This document shows positions 16,631-25,325 of a DNA stretch of 64,000 nt, piece by piece. The stretch lies in NCBI GenBank assembly GCA_019637875.1, contig JAHBUW010000015.1, positions 1 to 64,000 of the forward strand. Reading direction: 5' to 3'. Made by a program: the position numbers and the translations under genes. The stretch is from Pseudobdellovibrionaceae bacterium (GTDB lineage Bacteria > Bdellovibrionota > Bdellovibrionia > Bdellovibrionales > Bdellovibrionaceae). Under the pieces are notes generated by a model. That model saw only the letters and a list, made by a program, of their open reading frames with translations. It searched no databases and was not told the origin of the DNA. The stretch's first letter is position 1. Every line of letters begins with the position of its first letter.

Positions 16631-18141
16631 TGCTGACCCCTTCCATGATTCTGATGATCCCCTTCGTGACGGCGGTACTGACCCTCGCGCTGGGGCGGTG
16701 GCCGCTTCTTCAACGGGCGACGAGTCTTCTGGGATCGCTCCTGGCTTTGGCCGCGGCGATCACGATTTTCTTACGCGTCGACGACGGTGAATTTCTGGTC
16801 GAGCAGATGGGGGCCTGGCCCGCGCCCTTCGGTATCAGTTTGGTCATCGACCGGCTCGCGGCCGTGCTGGTGCTGATCACGGGTTTTGTCGGCGTCGTGG
16901 TGAACCTCTACGTGCAAAGCCCGGAGCAGCGTTTGACGCAGGGGCGGGACTTCCATCCGCTGTACCAGCTCTTGCTCGCGGGCGTGACGGGCGCGTTCAT
17001 CACCGGGGATTTCTTCAACCTCTTCGTGTTCTTCGAAGTGATGCTCATCAGCTCGTTCGTGCTGATGATCCGCGAAAAACGTCCCGATCAGTACGACGGT
17101 ACGGTCAAGTACGTGCTGTTGAATCTGCTCGCGTCGCTGCTCTTCCTGGCGGGGCTGGCGTTCATCTACAACGGCCTCGGCACGCTGAACATGGCGGATG
17201 TCGGTCGGTTGTTCCGGTCGTCGACCTGGTCGCTTTCGACCAGCGCCGGTTTCTATTCGCTTTTCCTGGCGTTCGCGATCAAGGCGGGGATGTTCCCGGT
17301 CTACTTCTGGTTGCCGGCGTCTTATCCGTGCTCGCCGATCGCGACGACGTCGCTCTTCGCGGCGCTCCTCACGAAGGTGGGGGTCTACTCGCTGTTGCGT
17401 TTGAACTCCGTGGTCGGTCCCGCGCTGCCACCGCTGTATTTGCAAACGCTCGTGGTCTTGAGCCTGCTCACGATGCTGTTCGGCGTTCTCGGCGCCGCCA
17501 GTCAGCAGGAGATCCGGCGCATCCTTTCGTTCCACATCATCAGTCAGATCGGTTACATCACGCTGGGGCTCGGCTACATGACCGAACTCGCGCTTGCGGG
17601 AACGGTCTTCTACCTGATCCACCACATCGTGGTGAAGGCGAATCTCTTTTTGGTGGCGGGCGTGCTGGATCGCATTTGGGGGACGACGCAACTCGCCCGC
17701 ATCGGCGAGACGTTGAAGATTTCGAAGTGGTTGGCGCTCGGCTTCTTGATCCCCGCGTTATCACTGGCGGGCGTCCCGCCGCTATCGGGATTTTTCGCGA
17801 AGCTCGCGGTTTTGCAATCGGCGCTCGACGCGCGTGATTTCCTAAGCCTGGGCGTCGCGCTGTTCGTGGGGCTTTTCACGCTCTACTCGATGATCAAGAT
17901 CTGGCTTGAGGCTTTCTGGAAAGAGCATCCCGATCCGGCGCCCACGAACCGCATCCACCGTCCGCTCACGCTCGCGGAAAAAGGATGGATGGGCGGCGCG
18001 ATCGCGCTGTTCGCCGCATGGACATTCGCGATGGGCTTCGGCGTGGGCCCCGCCATGGAGTTCGCGCACCGAACCGGCAAAGACCTCATGCAAGGCGAGG
18101 CCTACATCCAAAAAGTCCTGAATCCCCGGAGGACCCCGTGA
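16630..18141 (+). CDS. mrpD: Mrp Na+/H+ antiporter subunit D (NuoN/M-like)
   Basis: 503 residues and about 14 helices. Core motifs are NLFVFFEVMLISSFVLM, then MFPVYFWLPASYPCSPIATT and IHHIVVKANLFLVAG. Start codons GTG 16627 and ATG 16630 are both in frame; ATG gives a TGATG overlap with mrpC. Together with MrpA it forms an antiporter-like channel of the complex. Confidence 0.93.
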   Translation: MLTPSMILMIPFVTAVLTLALGRWPLLQRATSLLGSLLALAAAITIFLRVDDGEFLVEQMGAWPAPFGISLVIDRLAAVLVLITGFVGVVVNLYVQSPEQRLTQGRDFHPLYQLLLAGVTGAFITGDFFNLFVFFEVMLISSFVLMIREKRPDQYDGTVKYVLLNLLASLLFLAGLAFIYNGLGTLNMADVGRLFRSSTWSLSTSAGFYSLFLAFAIKAGMFPVYFWLPASYPCSPIATTSLFAALLTKVGVYSLLRLNSVVGPALPPLYLQTLVVLSLLTMLFGVLGAASQQEIRRILSFHIISQIGYITLGLGYMTELALAGTVFYLIHHIVVKANLFLVAGVLDRIWGTTQLARIGETLKISKWLALGFLIPALSLAGVPPLSGFFAKLAVLQSALDARDFLSLGVALFVGLFTLYSMIKIWLEAFWKEHPDPAPTNRIHRPLTLAEKGWMGGAIALFAAWTFAMGFGVGPAMEFAHRTGKDLMQGEAYIQKVLNPRRTP

Positions 18142-18473
18142 GCCGCTGGTGGTGTTTGGTGAAACTCACTTTCGTTTTCGCCTACGAAATGGTGCGCGCC
18201 AGTCTGCAAGTCGCTCTGTGGATCGTGAAGCCCAACGAACGCCTGTGTCCGGCGTTCGTGCAGTTGCCGCTGGATCTGAAAAGCGAAAACGGTCTCGTGA
18301 CCCTCGCGCAGATGATCACGCTGACGCCGGGGACGTTGAGCCTGGAGTTTTCTCCGGATCACGATTATCTGCTGATGCACGTGATGCACGCGCCGGACCC
18401 CGATCTCGTGATTCAGGACATCAAGCGGACCTTCGAGCGTCCACTCATGAAAATTTGCGGGGAGGTCGAATGA
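18138..18473 (+). CDS. mrpE: Mrp Na+/H+ antiporter subunit E, short form
   Basis: 111 residues from a GTG in a GTGA overlap with mrpD, preceded by GGAGG. MnhE-like motifs are YEMVRASLQVALWI and the cytoplasmic segment LTPGTLSLEF, followed by YLLMHVMHA. The family is usually about 160 residues; here the N-terminal helix pair is missing and a single membrane segment remains. Position in the operon and the conserved core make the call secure. Confidence 0.88.
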   Translation: MSRWWCLVKLTFVFAYEMVRASLQVALWIVKPNERLCPAFVQLPLDLKSENGLVTLAQMITLTPGTLSLEFSPDHDYLLMHVMHAPDPDLVIQDIKRTFERPLMKICGEVE

Positions 18474-18784
18474 TCATGCCGGTTTTATGTCTGGTGATTT
18501 TGTTCGCGGCCGTGGTCGTGGCCTTCGCGCGTCTGATGCGCGGGCCGGAGCTGGCCGACCGCGCGGTGGCCCTCGACATGATCGCGAGCGCGCTGCTTTT
18601 GATGATGATCGTCATCGGCCTGAGTGAACGGGTCGCCTACGCTTTCGAAATCTTTTTGACCTTCGCGTTCATGACATTCCTGGGCACGCTGGCCTTGGCC
18701 GCATTGATCGACCGCACGGGACGTCTGCAGGGTCTCGAGAACAACGAGTCGGTCGACGATCCCCGGGAGGCGCCCCGTGTCTGA
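18470..18784 (+). CDS. mrpF: Mrp Na+/H+ antiporter subunit F
   Basis: 104 residues, three transmembrane helices. RLMRGPELADRAVALDMI at about residues 21-38 is the MnhF/PhaF signature. It starts in an ATGA overlap with mrpE. The C-terminal tail is charged and cytoplasmic. Confidence 0.92.
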   Translation: MIMPVLCLVILFAAVVVAFARLMRGPELADRAVALDMIASALLLMMIVIGLSERVAYAFEIFLTFAFMTFLGTLALAALIDRTGRLQGLENNESVDDPREAPRV

Positions 18785-19154
18785 GTGGTTGGACCTGATC
18801 GGCTGGAGCTTCGTTTTGCTGGGGACGTTCTTCGTGTTCTTGGCCGCGGTGGGGATATTCAAGCTGCCCGATACTCTGACCCGCATGGCGGCGGGCGCGA
18901 AGGCGCCGACGCTCGCGCTCATGCTGGCGGTCGCGGGCGCGATGCTGCACTCGGCTTCGGCGGGTGTGCGGCTGCCGCTGTTTCTCGGTTTCGTGATGGT
19001 GCTGGTGACCTCGCCCGTGGCGGCACACCTTCTGGGGCGCGCGACCATCCGCGCGGGCCTGCGCGTGATTCCGACGACGCAGAATACGGAGCTGCTACAG
19101 ACGTTGCGCGATCAACCGCATCCCGAGGACGAGCCTCCCGAAAAACGGATCTAG
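18777..19154 (+). CDS. mrpG: Mrp Na+/H+ antiporter subunit G
   Basis: 125 residues from GTG 18777, overlapping mrpF by 8 bp. The MnhG signature is GIFKLPDTLTRMAAGAKAPT at about residues 26-45, and SPVAAHLLGRA follows. It is the last gene of the operon, and its 3' end overlaps the convergent LTA-synthase-like gene by 4 bp. Confidence 0.92.
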   Translation: MSEWLDLIGWSFVLLGTFFVFLAAVGIFKLPDTLTRMAAGAKAPTLALMLAVAGAMLHSASAGVRLPLFLGFVMVLVTSPVAAHLLGRATIRAGLRVIPTTQNTELLQTLRDQPHPEDEPPEKRI

Positions 19155-21226
19155 TCCGCGGCTTTTGAGGCTTCGAGTTCGAACTCGAAGAAATAGTCGG
19201 TCAGCCCCATCATCGCGCGGTAGCGCTGATCCAGAAGTTTCAGTTCGTCCGAAGGCGTCTCGGTGCGCTTCAGTGACGAGTACTTCGGGTCCCACATCAG
19301 GTACTGCGTGCCGCCGCGGTCGGCGATGATCGCGCCCGCGTCGTTGAAGCCCAGACGTGAATAGTGAAAGGCGTAGTGCGCGGCTTGCGGATTCAGCAGG
19401 CTCGTGCCCCAGGAGTAATGCTTGAACTCCGAAAGCGCGAAATCGTAAAGGGTCGGGAAGATGTCGGTGTGTGAACCGAAGGTTTCGCTGGGAATTTTGC
19501 GGAAGCCCTCTTTGGGGACGTAAAGGTACAGCGGCGTTTGCCATTTCTGCAGAAGCTCGGCTTCGCTGAAGGTTTTCAGCAGAAAACCGTGGTCGCCCGT
19601 CGCCGCGATGATGGTGCGTTCCCCTAAAGGCGAGTTGCGCACGCGTTCGATCATTTGCCCGAGCATCCGGTTCGAGTACTGATAGACACGGAAGCGCTCG
19701 GCCGAAAGTTGCGCGTCCGAAACGAGCTGCGAAGCGAGGGCCGGCGGAATGGTCAAGGGCAAGGCCTGGTAGTTCTTCGGCACTTGGTAGGGCGGATGGT
19801 TCGTCGTCGTCATGACGAAGATGAACTGCGGCTCGGTCGCTTCTTTCAACGTGTCTTCGATGTAACGGAAGACGTCCTCGTCGTAGATACCCCAATCGTG
19901 TTTCTCGATTTTGCCGTAACGCGATTCGATCGCGAAGTCGCCCTCGATGGTGTCGAAGCTTTGGATCTTCGCGAAGCGGTCCACCGTGCGCCAGCCGATG
20001 CCGCCGCCGTAGATGAAACGTGTCTTATAGCCCGCCTGTTTGAAGTGTTTGGCCGGCGCGAAACGGAAGGGCACCTGCATGTAGCGGCTTTCGGTCAGGA
20101 AGTTGCCTTCCGGGCGGTGGGGGGCGCTGACCATCAGCGCGGACAAACTTCCGATCGTGGCCGTCATCGACGGGACGAAGTTCATGAGGACGTTGTCGGC
20201 TTTGAACTGGGCTTCGAGTTCCCCCAGGACGTTGAACTCGGGGGACTGCCAGGTCAGCCAGTAGCCGCCCCAGCTTTCCATCATGATGACGACGACGTGG
20301 GGGCGAGTTTTTTCGGCCCATTCGTTCTTCGGCGTTTGTTGCGCCAGCAGTTGGATCGGATCGTTGGGCAGTTTCTCGACGGGAATGTCGTAAAGATCCG
20401 CGGCGGCGTCTTGCCAGCGGCCGTAACCGTAGTAAAGGCCGTTCGTATTCCAGACGGCGTTGTGCTCTTGGCGAACTTTGACCGCACGGTGCAGACCGTG
20501 GATCCCCGAATAGGCCAGGTAGTTCAAGAAAGGATCGGGGGAAACGGCCGCGTCGATTTCGTGCAGCGGGAAAAGTCCCAGCGAACCGCGCGCGCCCACG
20601 CCGATCAGCGGGATGATCAGAACGTAGGCCAACAAAACTTTGAAACTAAAGTGCCGCTGCGGAAGCGGTCCCTTGTCGAGGTAGTTGCGCACCCGAAAAA
20701 TCCGCACCGAGCCCGAGGCGAGCGCGAGTACGAAGATGAAGCTTGCGGTCAAAATCGTGAAGAAGGGATAGTTTTTGCGGAAGGTACGAATCAAGGCCAT
20801 CGTATCGTCTTCGAAAAAACCGAAGACCAAGACGTTCAAGTGATCCTGAAAGTAAGAGTAGTAGCCCAGATCCACAAGCGTGATCGCGCAGACAACCGAA
20901 ACGATGAACACGAAGTAAGCGCGTTCGAACCAGGTCAAGACGCGCGCGGAGAATCGGCTCGGAAAACAAAGCCACAACAGATAACTCAAGACCGGCAGCA
21001 CCAGCGCGTAACAAAGGGCGACTAAGTCGAAACGCAAACCCATCAAAAAGGCGCGTCCCAGGTCGCCGGGATTGTCGCGCACGTATTGAAAGCCGCCGCC
21101 AACGCCGCCGCCGTAATAAAAAAACGCGGTGATCCGACACAACATCAGAAACAGACCAAGGGCGAGGGCGATCAGGGCCCAGCGGGTGATCCAAGAACGA
21201 AATACGCGAGAGGGAGAAAGCGACAT
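19151..21226 (-). CDS. LTA-synthase-family sulfatase-like membrane enzyme
   Basis: 691 residues. About five N-terminal helices (to residue 225) precede an extracytoplasmic alkaline-phosphatase/sulfatase fold. Metal and catalytic motifs are VVVIMMESWGG (acidic metal ligand), SMTATIGSLSAL (nucleophile threonine), TTTNHPPY and TGDHG. Relatives transfer glycerol phosphate or phosphoethanolamine to envelope glycans or lipids (LtaS, OpgB/MdoB-like). The true acceptor here is unknown; lipoteichoic acid itself is unlikely in a diderm. Confidence 0.87.
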   Translation of the reverse strand: MSLSPSRVFRSWITRWALIALALGLFLMLCRITAFFYYGGGVGGGFQYVRDNPGDLGRAFLMGLRFDLVALCYALVLPVLSYLLWLCFPSRFSARVLTWFERAYFVFIVSVVCAITLVDLGYYSYFQDHLNVLVFGFFEDDTMALIRTFRKNYPFFTILTASFIFVLALASGSVRIFRVRNYLDKGPLPQRHFSFKVLLAYVLIIPLIGVGARGSLGLFPLHEIDAAVSPDPFLNYLAYSGIHGLHRAVKVRQEHNAVWNTNGLYYGYGRWQDAAADLYDIPVEKLPNDPIQLLAQQTPKNEWAEKTRPHVVVIMMESWGGYWLTWQSPEFNVLGELEAQFKADNVLMNFVPSMTATIGSLSALMVSAPHRPEGNFLTESRYMQVPFRFAPAKHFKQAGYKTRFIYGGGIGWRTVDRFAKIQSFDTIEGDFAIESRYGKIEKHDWGIYDEDVFRYIEDTLKEATEPQFIFVMTTTNHPPYQVPKNYQALPLTIPPALASQLVSDAQLSAERFRVYQYSNRMLGQMIERVRNSPLGERTIIAATGDHGFLLKTFSEAELLQKWQTPLYLYVPKEGFRKIPSETFGSHTDIFPTLYDFALSEFKHYSWGTSLLNPQAAHYAFHYSRLGFNDAGAIIADRGGTQYLMWDPKYSSLKRTETPSDELKLLDQRYRAMMGLTDYFFEFELEASKAAD

Positions 21227-21241
21227 CCGAATTCCGCGGGG

Positions 21242-21658
21242 CTACTGACCGGTTCCCTGCGCGCGGCCGGGAAGTACGCTCATGATTTTCTGGCTGGCTT
21301 CGTTGACGATGACGTTGACCGAAGTTTTGCCGCGCTGACTTTCGATCAGACGCGCGAGTGCGGTTTGATCGCTGGGCGCTTGGTAGATTCCGCCCCTTTG
21401 CATGAACAGCACTTCGGTGTTGCCGTCGAGTTCACGCACGAGTTTCACGGTGTCGGAGAAACGGATGTTCTCGTCGTCTTTTTCAAACACGTTCGTGTTG
21501 TACTGTGACTTCGGTTTGTCGGGTGATTTCGTCGCCGGTGAGGGGCTTTGGGCGGGGGCGGGCTTCGTCGGCTGGCGATAACTTTCGGCGCCCGCAAAAA
21601 AGCCCAGAACGAGCAGGGGCGTGGCGAGCAAAAAGGGTCTCAGAATGGAATGTCTCAT
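21242..21658 (-). CDS. Secreted small protein, unknown
   Basis: 138 residues. A signal peptide (FLLATPLLVLGFFAGAES) is followed by a proline/serine-rich linker (residues 30-50) and a compact charged domain. AAGGAG lies 9 nt before the ATG. It sits 15 bp upstream of the LTA-synthase-like gene in the same direction, so they are probably cotranscribed. No family recognised. Confidence 0.65.
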   Translation of the reverse strand: MRHSILRPFLLATPLLVLGFFAGAESYRQPTKPAPAQSPSPATKSPDKPKSQYNTNVFEKDDENIRFSDTVKLVRELDGNTEVLFMQRGGIYQAPSDQTALARLIESQRGKTSVNVIVNEASQKIMSVLPGRAQGTGQ

Positions 21659-21760
21659 GGAGGCGACTCCTTGGAATGTCCTTGCCAGAACGGGTCAAAA
21701 CTCTTAAACCTCAATAAGATAGGTACACTCGGCCGGAAGCAACCGCAAGAAGGATATCCC

Positions 21761-22015
21761 ATGGGATTTGGAATGCAGGAACTCCTCATCGTGTTAGTCA
21801 TCGTCATCGTCCTCTTCGGTGGCAAAAAGCTCCCGGGATTGGGTAAAGCGTTGGGCGACAGCATCCGTGGTTTCAAAGAGGGACTGAACGGAAACGACGA
21901 ACGTCCTCCGGAACGCCAGGCGCAGGTGCCGCACAACCAAAATCAAAATGCGCTTCCCGGTCAGAACGCGTCGGAACAGACGACGGCGGAAAAAGACAAA
22001 GCGAATCGCTCTTAG
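21761..22015 (+). CDS. tatA: Sec-independent protein translocase subunit TatA
   Basis: 84 residues. One N-terminal helix (ELLIVLVIVIVLFGGKKLP) runs into the amphipathic helix GLGKALGDSIRGFKEG, the TatA pattern; the Gln/Asn-rich tail is variable. It forms the Tat translocation pore together with TatC, which is not in the window. AGAAGGA precedes the ATG by 7 nt. Confidence 0.9.
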   Translation: MGFGMQELLIVLVIVIVLFGGKKLPGLGKALGDSIRGFKEGLNGNDERPPERQAQVPHNQNQNALPGQNASEQTTAEKDKANRS

Positions 22016-22045
22016 TTTGAGGCTTCGACAGATTTACGTTTCCAG

Positions 22046-22072
22046 AAAACCGCGGCGAACCCGCGGTTTTTT
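22046..22072 (+). terminator. Intrinsic terminator after tatA
   Basis: AAAACCGCGG (22046-22055), loop CGAAC, CCGCGGTTTT (22061-22070) followed by T-rich sequence. Confidence 0.88.
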
Positions 22073-22096
22073 ATTTCCGGGGCGGGGGCGCGGCGG

Positions 22097-22978
22097 TCAC
22101 GCGCTCCGACGGAGGGCTCGCCAAGGACGAAACAAAATAAGGACCGCGGCGATCATCAGCAAAAAGGCGAAGGCGGTTTTGGGGCCGATCAATTCGTCGA
22201 AAAACACGTAGGCCATCCCGACCGCGAAGGCGGGTTCCAGAAGCTTCGAGCAGCTCAAGACGTTCACGTTCACGTATTTCAACAGGTAGGTGAAGAGCGT
22301 GTGGCCCATCAGGCTCGGGAACAAAATCAGGCCACCGATCGCGAAATAGAAAAGGCCATGCCCCGGAACGAGGGGCGCGCTTTCGCAAAGCGCGAGACCG
22401 AGGAAGAGCGCGCCCGAGATGGCGTAAAGCCAAAACGAAAAACGCAGATTGGACGAGGTCAGGCGCGCTTGCCGACTGGCCAGGACGTAGGCGGCGTGCA
22501 AGATGGCCGAGATCAGGGCGGAAAAGTCGCCCGCTAAACTTGTCGCCTGGGAACGGGCGGTCGCGGCCCGCGTGGGATCGGTCATCAGCAGATAGATTCC
22601 CATTGCGGCCAGTCCGTAGACGAAGAACAGATGCTTGGGGAATTTTTCTCGGTACCAAACACTCGCCCCGATCGCGGTGAAAACGGGGGCCGCGCTAAAA
22701 ATCATCACGACGTGGGCAACGCTCGTGGTTTGGGCACTATGGACGTAGGTCCAGAGGTGGGCCGCAAAGAAGACGCCCGCCGCGAGGGTGTTTCGGCTTT
22801 CGCTTTTGGAACTGAACCGCAGGGATTCACCACGCCAAAGGGTCGGCACGCTCATGCAGAAGGCCGCACCCAGTAAGCGCCAGAGACAAATCACGGCGAT
22901 GGATGCGCCGGCCATTCGCACCCAAAGGGGCGAACTGGACAGGCTGAAGAGCGCGATCAGGAGCAGGCCCAAATTCAT
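22097..22978 (-). CDS. EamA/DMT-family transporter
   Basis: 293 residues, about ten transmembrane helices in two EamA halves (residues 3-130 and 150-285). The pattern of a short basic loop after each helix pair, and LEPAFAVGMAYVFFDELIG in the last third, are typical. These carriers export metabolites or amino acids; the substrate is not predictable. Confidence 0.88.
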   Translation of the reverse strand: MNLGLLLIALFSLSSSPLWVRMAGASIAVICLWRLLGAAFCMSVPTLWRGESLRFSSKSESRNTLAAGVFFAAHLWTYVHSAQTTSVAHVVMIFSAAPVFTAIGASVWYREKFPKHLFFVYGLAAMGIYLLMTDPTRAATARSQATSLAGDFSALISAILHAAYVLASRQARLTSSNLRFSFWLYAISGALFLGLALCESAPLVPGHGLFYFAIGGLILFPSLMGHTLFTYLLKYVNVNVLSCSKLLEPAFAVGMAYVFFDELIGPKTAFAFLLMIAAVLILFRPWRALRRSA

Positions 22979-23087
22979 GAAGGTTCAGCATAGCGCCTCG
23001 ACTGAAGTATGACCAGTGGCGCTAAGCCTTTCTTTTTATGAGCTTTTGTTTTGGAATGAAGTGGTCATTCGACAAGGAGTCACCACC

Positions 23088-23771
23088 ATGAGAAAATTGC
23101 TCTTGATCGCGCCTATGGCTTTGTTTGCCCTTCAAATGGGCTGCGAGAAGAAACCCAAACTCGATAACGATATGTCCCGGGCGAGCTACGCGATTGGTCA
23201 ACAGATCGGATCGAACCTGAAGAACCAGAATCTGGAATTGGACAAAGATGCTTTGTCGATTTCGATCAAAGACGTTCTTGAGAACAAGCCTTCGCGTCTG
23301 AAGCCCGAAGAAATCCAGCAGGCTCTGATGAAGCTGCAGGAGACCATCAACACGAAGCAAGCGGCGGCGGCGACCGAGAACGCGGAAAAAGGCAAAGCGT
23401 TCCTCGAGACCAATAAAGCGGCGGCGGGCGTGAAAACCACTTCGAGCGGTCTGCAAATCCAGATCACCGAAGAAGGTAAAGGCAAAGTCCCCACTGAAAA
23501 AGACACCGTGAAGGCGCACTACAAAGGCGCGTTGATCGACGGTAAAGTCTTCGACAGCTCGTATGACCGTGGTCAACCCGCTGAGTTCCCCGTGAACCAA
23601 GTCATCAAAGGTTGGACCGAAGCTTTGACCAGCATGAAAGTCGGCACCAAGGCACGTCTGTTCATTCCCCCCGAGTTGGGTTACGGACCGAACGACCGTC
23701 CCGGTATCCCGGCGAACTCGGTCCTCGTGTTCGACGTCGAGCTGCTCGATATCGTTCCCGTTAAAAAATAA
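23088..23771 (+). CDS. FKBP-type peptidyl-prolyl isomerase, lipoprotein
   Basis: 227 residues from the ATG at 23088, AAGGAG 9 nt upstream. The lipobox LQMGC gives lipidation at C19. Residues 25-105 form the FkpA/Mip dimerisation helices (ASYAIGQQIGSNLK). The isomerase domain at 115-225 has VKAHYKGALIDGKVFDSSY, FPVNQVIKGW and PPELGYG. It folds or rescues envelope proteins in the periplasm. A terminator follows. Confidence 0.92.
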   Translation: MRKLLLIAPMALFALQMGCEKKPKLDNDMSRASYAIGQQIGSNLKNQNLELDKDALSISIKDVLENKPSRLKPEEIQQALMKLQETINTKQAAAATENAEKGKAFLETNKAAAGVKTTSSGLQIQITEEGKGKVPTEKDTVKAHYKGALIDGKVFDSSYDRGQPAEFPVNQVIKGWTEALTSMKVGTKARLFIPPELGYGPNDRPGIPANSVLVFDVELLDIVPVKK

Positions 23772-23799
23772 TCACGAATCTAACGATTTGGATTTTGAG

Positions 23800-23836
23800 A
23801 ACCCGGCGCAAGAATCACTGTGCCGGGTTTTTTATT
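23800..23836 (+). terminator. Intrinsic terminator after the FKBP gene
   Basis: AACCCGGC (23800-23807) pairs with GCCGGGTT (23822-23829), followed by a T-run. Confidence 0.82.
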
Positions 23837-23870
23837 TGCGCGCGGGGACGCCCGGGCGCATAACCGGAGC

Positions 23871-24494
23871 ATGAGTCAGCTCACCCCGGATATCTTCCCT
23901 TTCGATCAAGACCCCTTCGATTTGTTTCTGCAAGAGCTCAAAGCGGCCGAAGACGCCGGTATGAAGGAACCGAACGCGATGACCCTCGCGACGGTTTCGG
24001 CGATGGGCCAGCCCCGTGCGCGCACGGTGTTTTTTAAGGGCTACTCGGATGGCGAAAACTCGAAGGGCTTTCGTTTCTTCACCAACTACGACAGCGACAA
24101 GGCGAACGAGATGTCCCGTGGCCGTGCGGGACTGCTGTTCCACTGGAACTTGCTCGAGCGCCAGGTGCGTATCGAAGGCCGTGTCGAGAAAACCTCGCGT
24201 GAGGAATCCGAGGCCTACTTCCGCACGCGTCCGCGCATCTCGCAGCTGGGCGCCTGGAGTTCCGAGCAGAGCCGCGAAATCCCCAATCACAAATGGCTTG
24301 AAGATCGCTTTGAGAGTTTCGAGGCGAAGTTCGCCGGGGGCGAGGTCCCGTGCCCGCCGCATTGGGGTGGTTACCGCGTGATTCCTTTGGAGTTCGAGTT
24401 CTGGATCGCGCGGGCGGGGCGGATGCACGAACGTTACGTTTACCAGCGTCTGAGCGATACCGACGGCTGGCGCCGCTTCATGCGGAGTCCCTGA
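23871..24494 (+). CDS. pdxH: Pyridoxamine 5'-phosphate oxidase
   Basis: 207 residues from ATG 23871. FMN-binding motifs ARTVFFKG and RQVRIEGR, then RPRISQLGAWSSEQS, and the C-terminal signature PPHWGGYRV with EFW are all present. It oxidises pyridoxamine or pyridoxine 5'-phosphate to pyridoxal 5'-phosphate. The stop overlaps the next start (TGATG), so the pyroglutamyl-peptidase-like gene is translationally coupled. Confidence 0.95.
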   Translation: MSQLTPDIFPFDQDPFDLFLQELKAAEDAGMKEPNAMTLATVSAMGQPRARTVFFKGYSDGENSKGFRFFTNYDSDKANEMSRGRAGLLFHWNLLERQVRIEGRVEKTSREESEAYFRTRPRISQLGAWSSEQSREIPNHKWLEDRFESFEAKFAGGEVPCPPHWGGYRVIPLEFEFWIARAGRMHERYVYQRLSDTDGWRRFMRSP

Positions 24495-25099
24495 TGGCGG
24501 GGCTTCTGGTCACGGGCTTCAAACCTTTCCTGGGCGAATCGGAAAATCCGAGCGAGCTCGTGCTTGGACCGCTCGCGCAAGAGTTCGGCGTGCGCACGTT
24601 GACCTTGCCGGTCGAGTACCGGCGCGCTTTCGAAGTGCTGCGTGAAGAGCTGCGCCGCGAGCCCGCGGACGCGATCTTGCTTTTAGGCCAGGCCGCGACC
24701 GCGACGCGATTGAAGTTAGAGCGTGTCGCCTTGAATTTGATGGATGCCTCGGCCGCCGATGAGGCGGGCGAACTCAACTTGGAAACCCCCATCGTGAAAT
24801 CCGGCGCGCTCGCCCTCGCGACGACGCTGCCTTTGCGCGAATGGTGGACGCAGCTTGCGGATCCGCAGTCTTACGAAATCTCGAATTCGGCGGGCGCCTT
24901 CGTCTGCAATTCGACCTATTACTTGGCCTTGAATGAACTCGCGGGCCGTACGCCGTGTTTGTTCGTGCATTTACCGCCGCTCCCGGGACAGGTCGCTGCG
25001 GGCAAGGCGGGGACCTCCCCCATGGAGCTGGCGCGTATGGTGACGCTGCTACGGCCCCTCGTCAGCCGGATGCAAGGTCTGACGCTCGCACGAAGCTGA
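24494..25099 (+). CDS. Pyroglutamyl-peptidase I-like protein (peptidase family C15)
   Basis: 201 residues. Motifs are TGFKPFLGESENPS, LGQAATATRLKLERVALN (catalytic Glu in ERVALN), SAGAFVCNSTYY (catalytic Cys) and FVHLPPLPGQ (catalytic His). The triad is complete, so activity removing N-terminal pyroglutamate is likely. The LGQA segment lacks the usual second GR of LGQAGGR. Confidence 0.88.
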   Translation: MAGLLVTGFKPFLGESENPSELVLGPLAQEFGVRTLTLPVEYRRAFEVLREELRREPADAILLLGQAATATRLKLERVALNLMDASAADEAGELNLETPIVKSGALALATTLPLREWWTQLADPQSYEISNSAGAFVCNSTYYLALNELAGRTPCLFVHLPPLPGQVAAGKAGTSPMELARMVTLLRPLVSRMQGLTLARS

Positions 25100-25325
25100 C
25101 GCGAATCTGAAGTCGCGCCGGAATGACACGTCAAACACTTCGACGGGGCCCGGGTTGCTCTGGGCGCCCGAAGCCCAAAGACTTTCGCCGTTTATCGCGA
25201 TTCGCATTTCAAAACGTGCAGGATTTCGCCACCGGCTCTGACCCCAACTCTGCCCAGGGCGAGGCTCGAAGCTTGGCCGCGCTCTTGCTCTAAGGAGGAA
25301 CGGGCGGGACGCGCCAGGGGGTCAC

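Noticed and set aside
17985-18473. Longer start for mrpE at 17985
   Set aside because: It would overlap mrpD by about 150 bp; the GTG at 18138 has GGAGG and the usual GTGA coupling.
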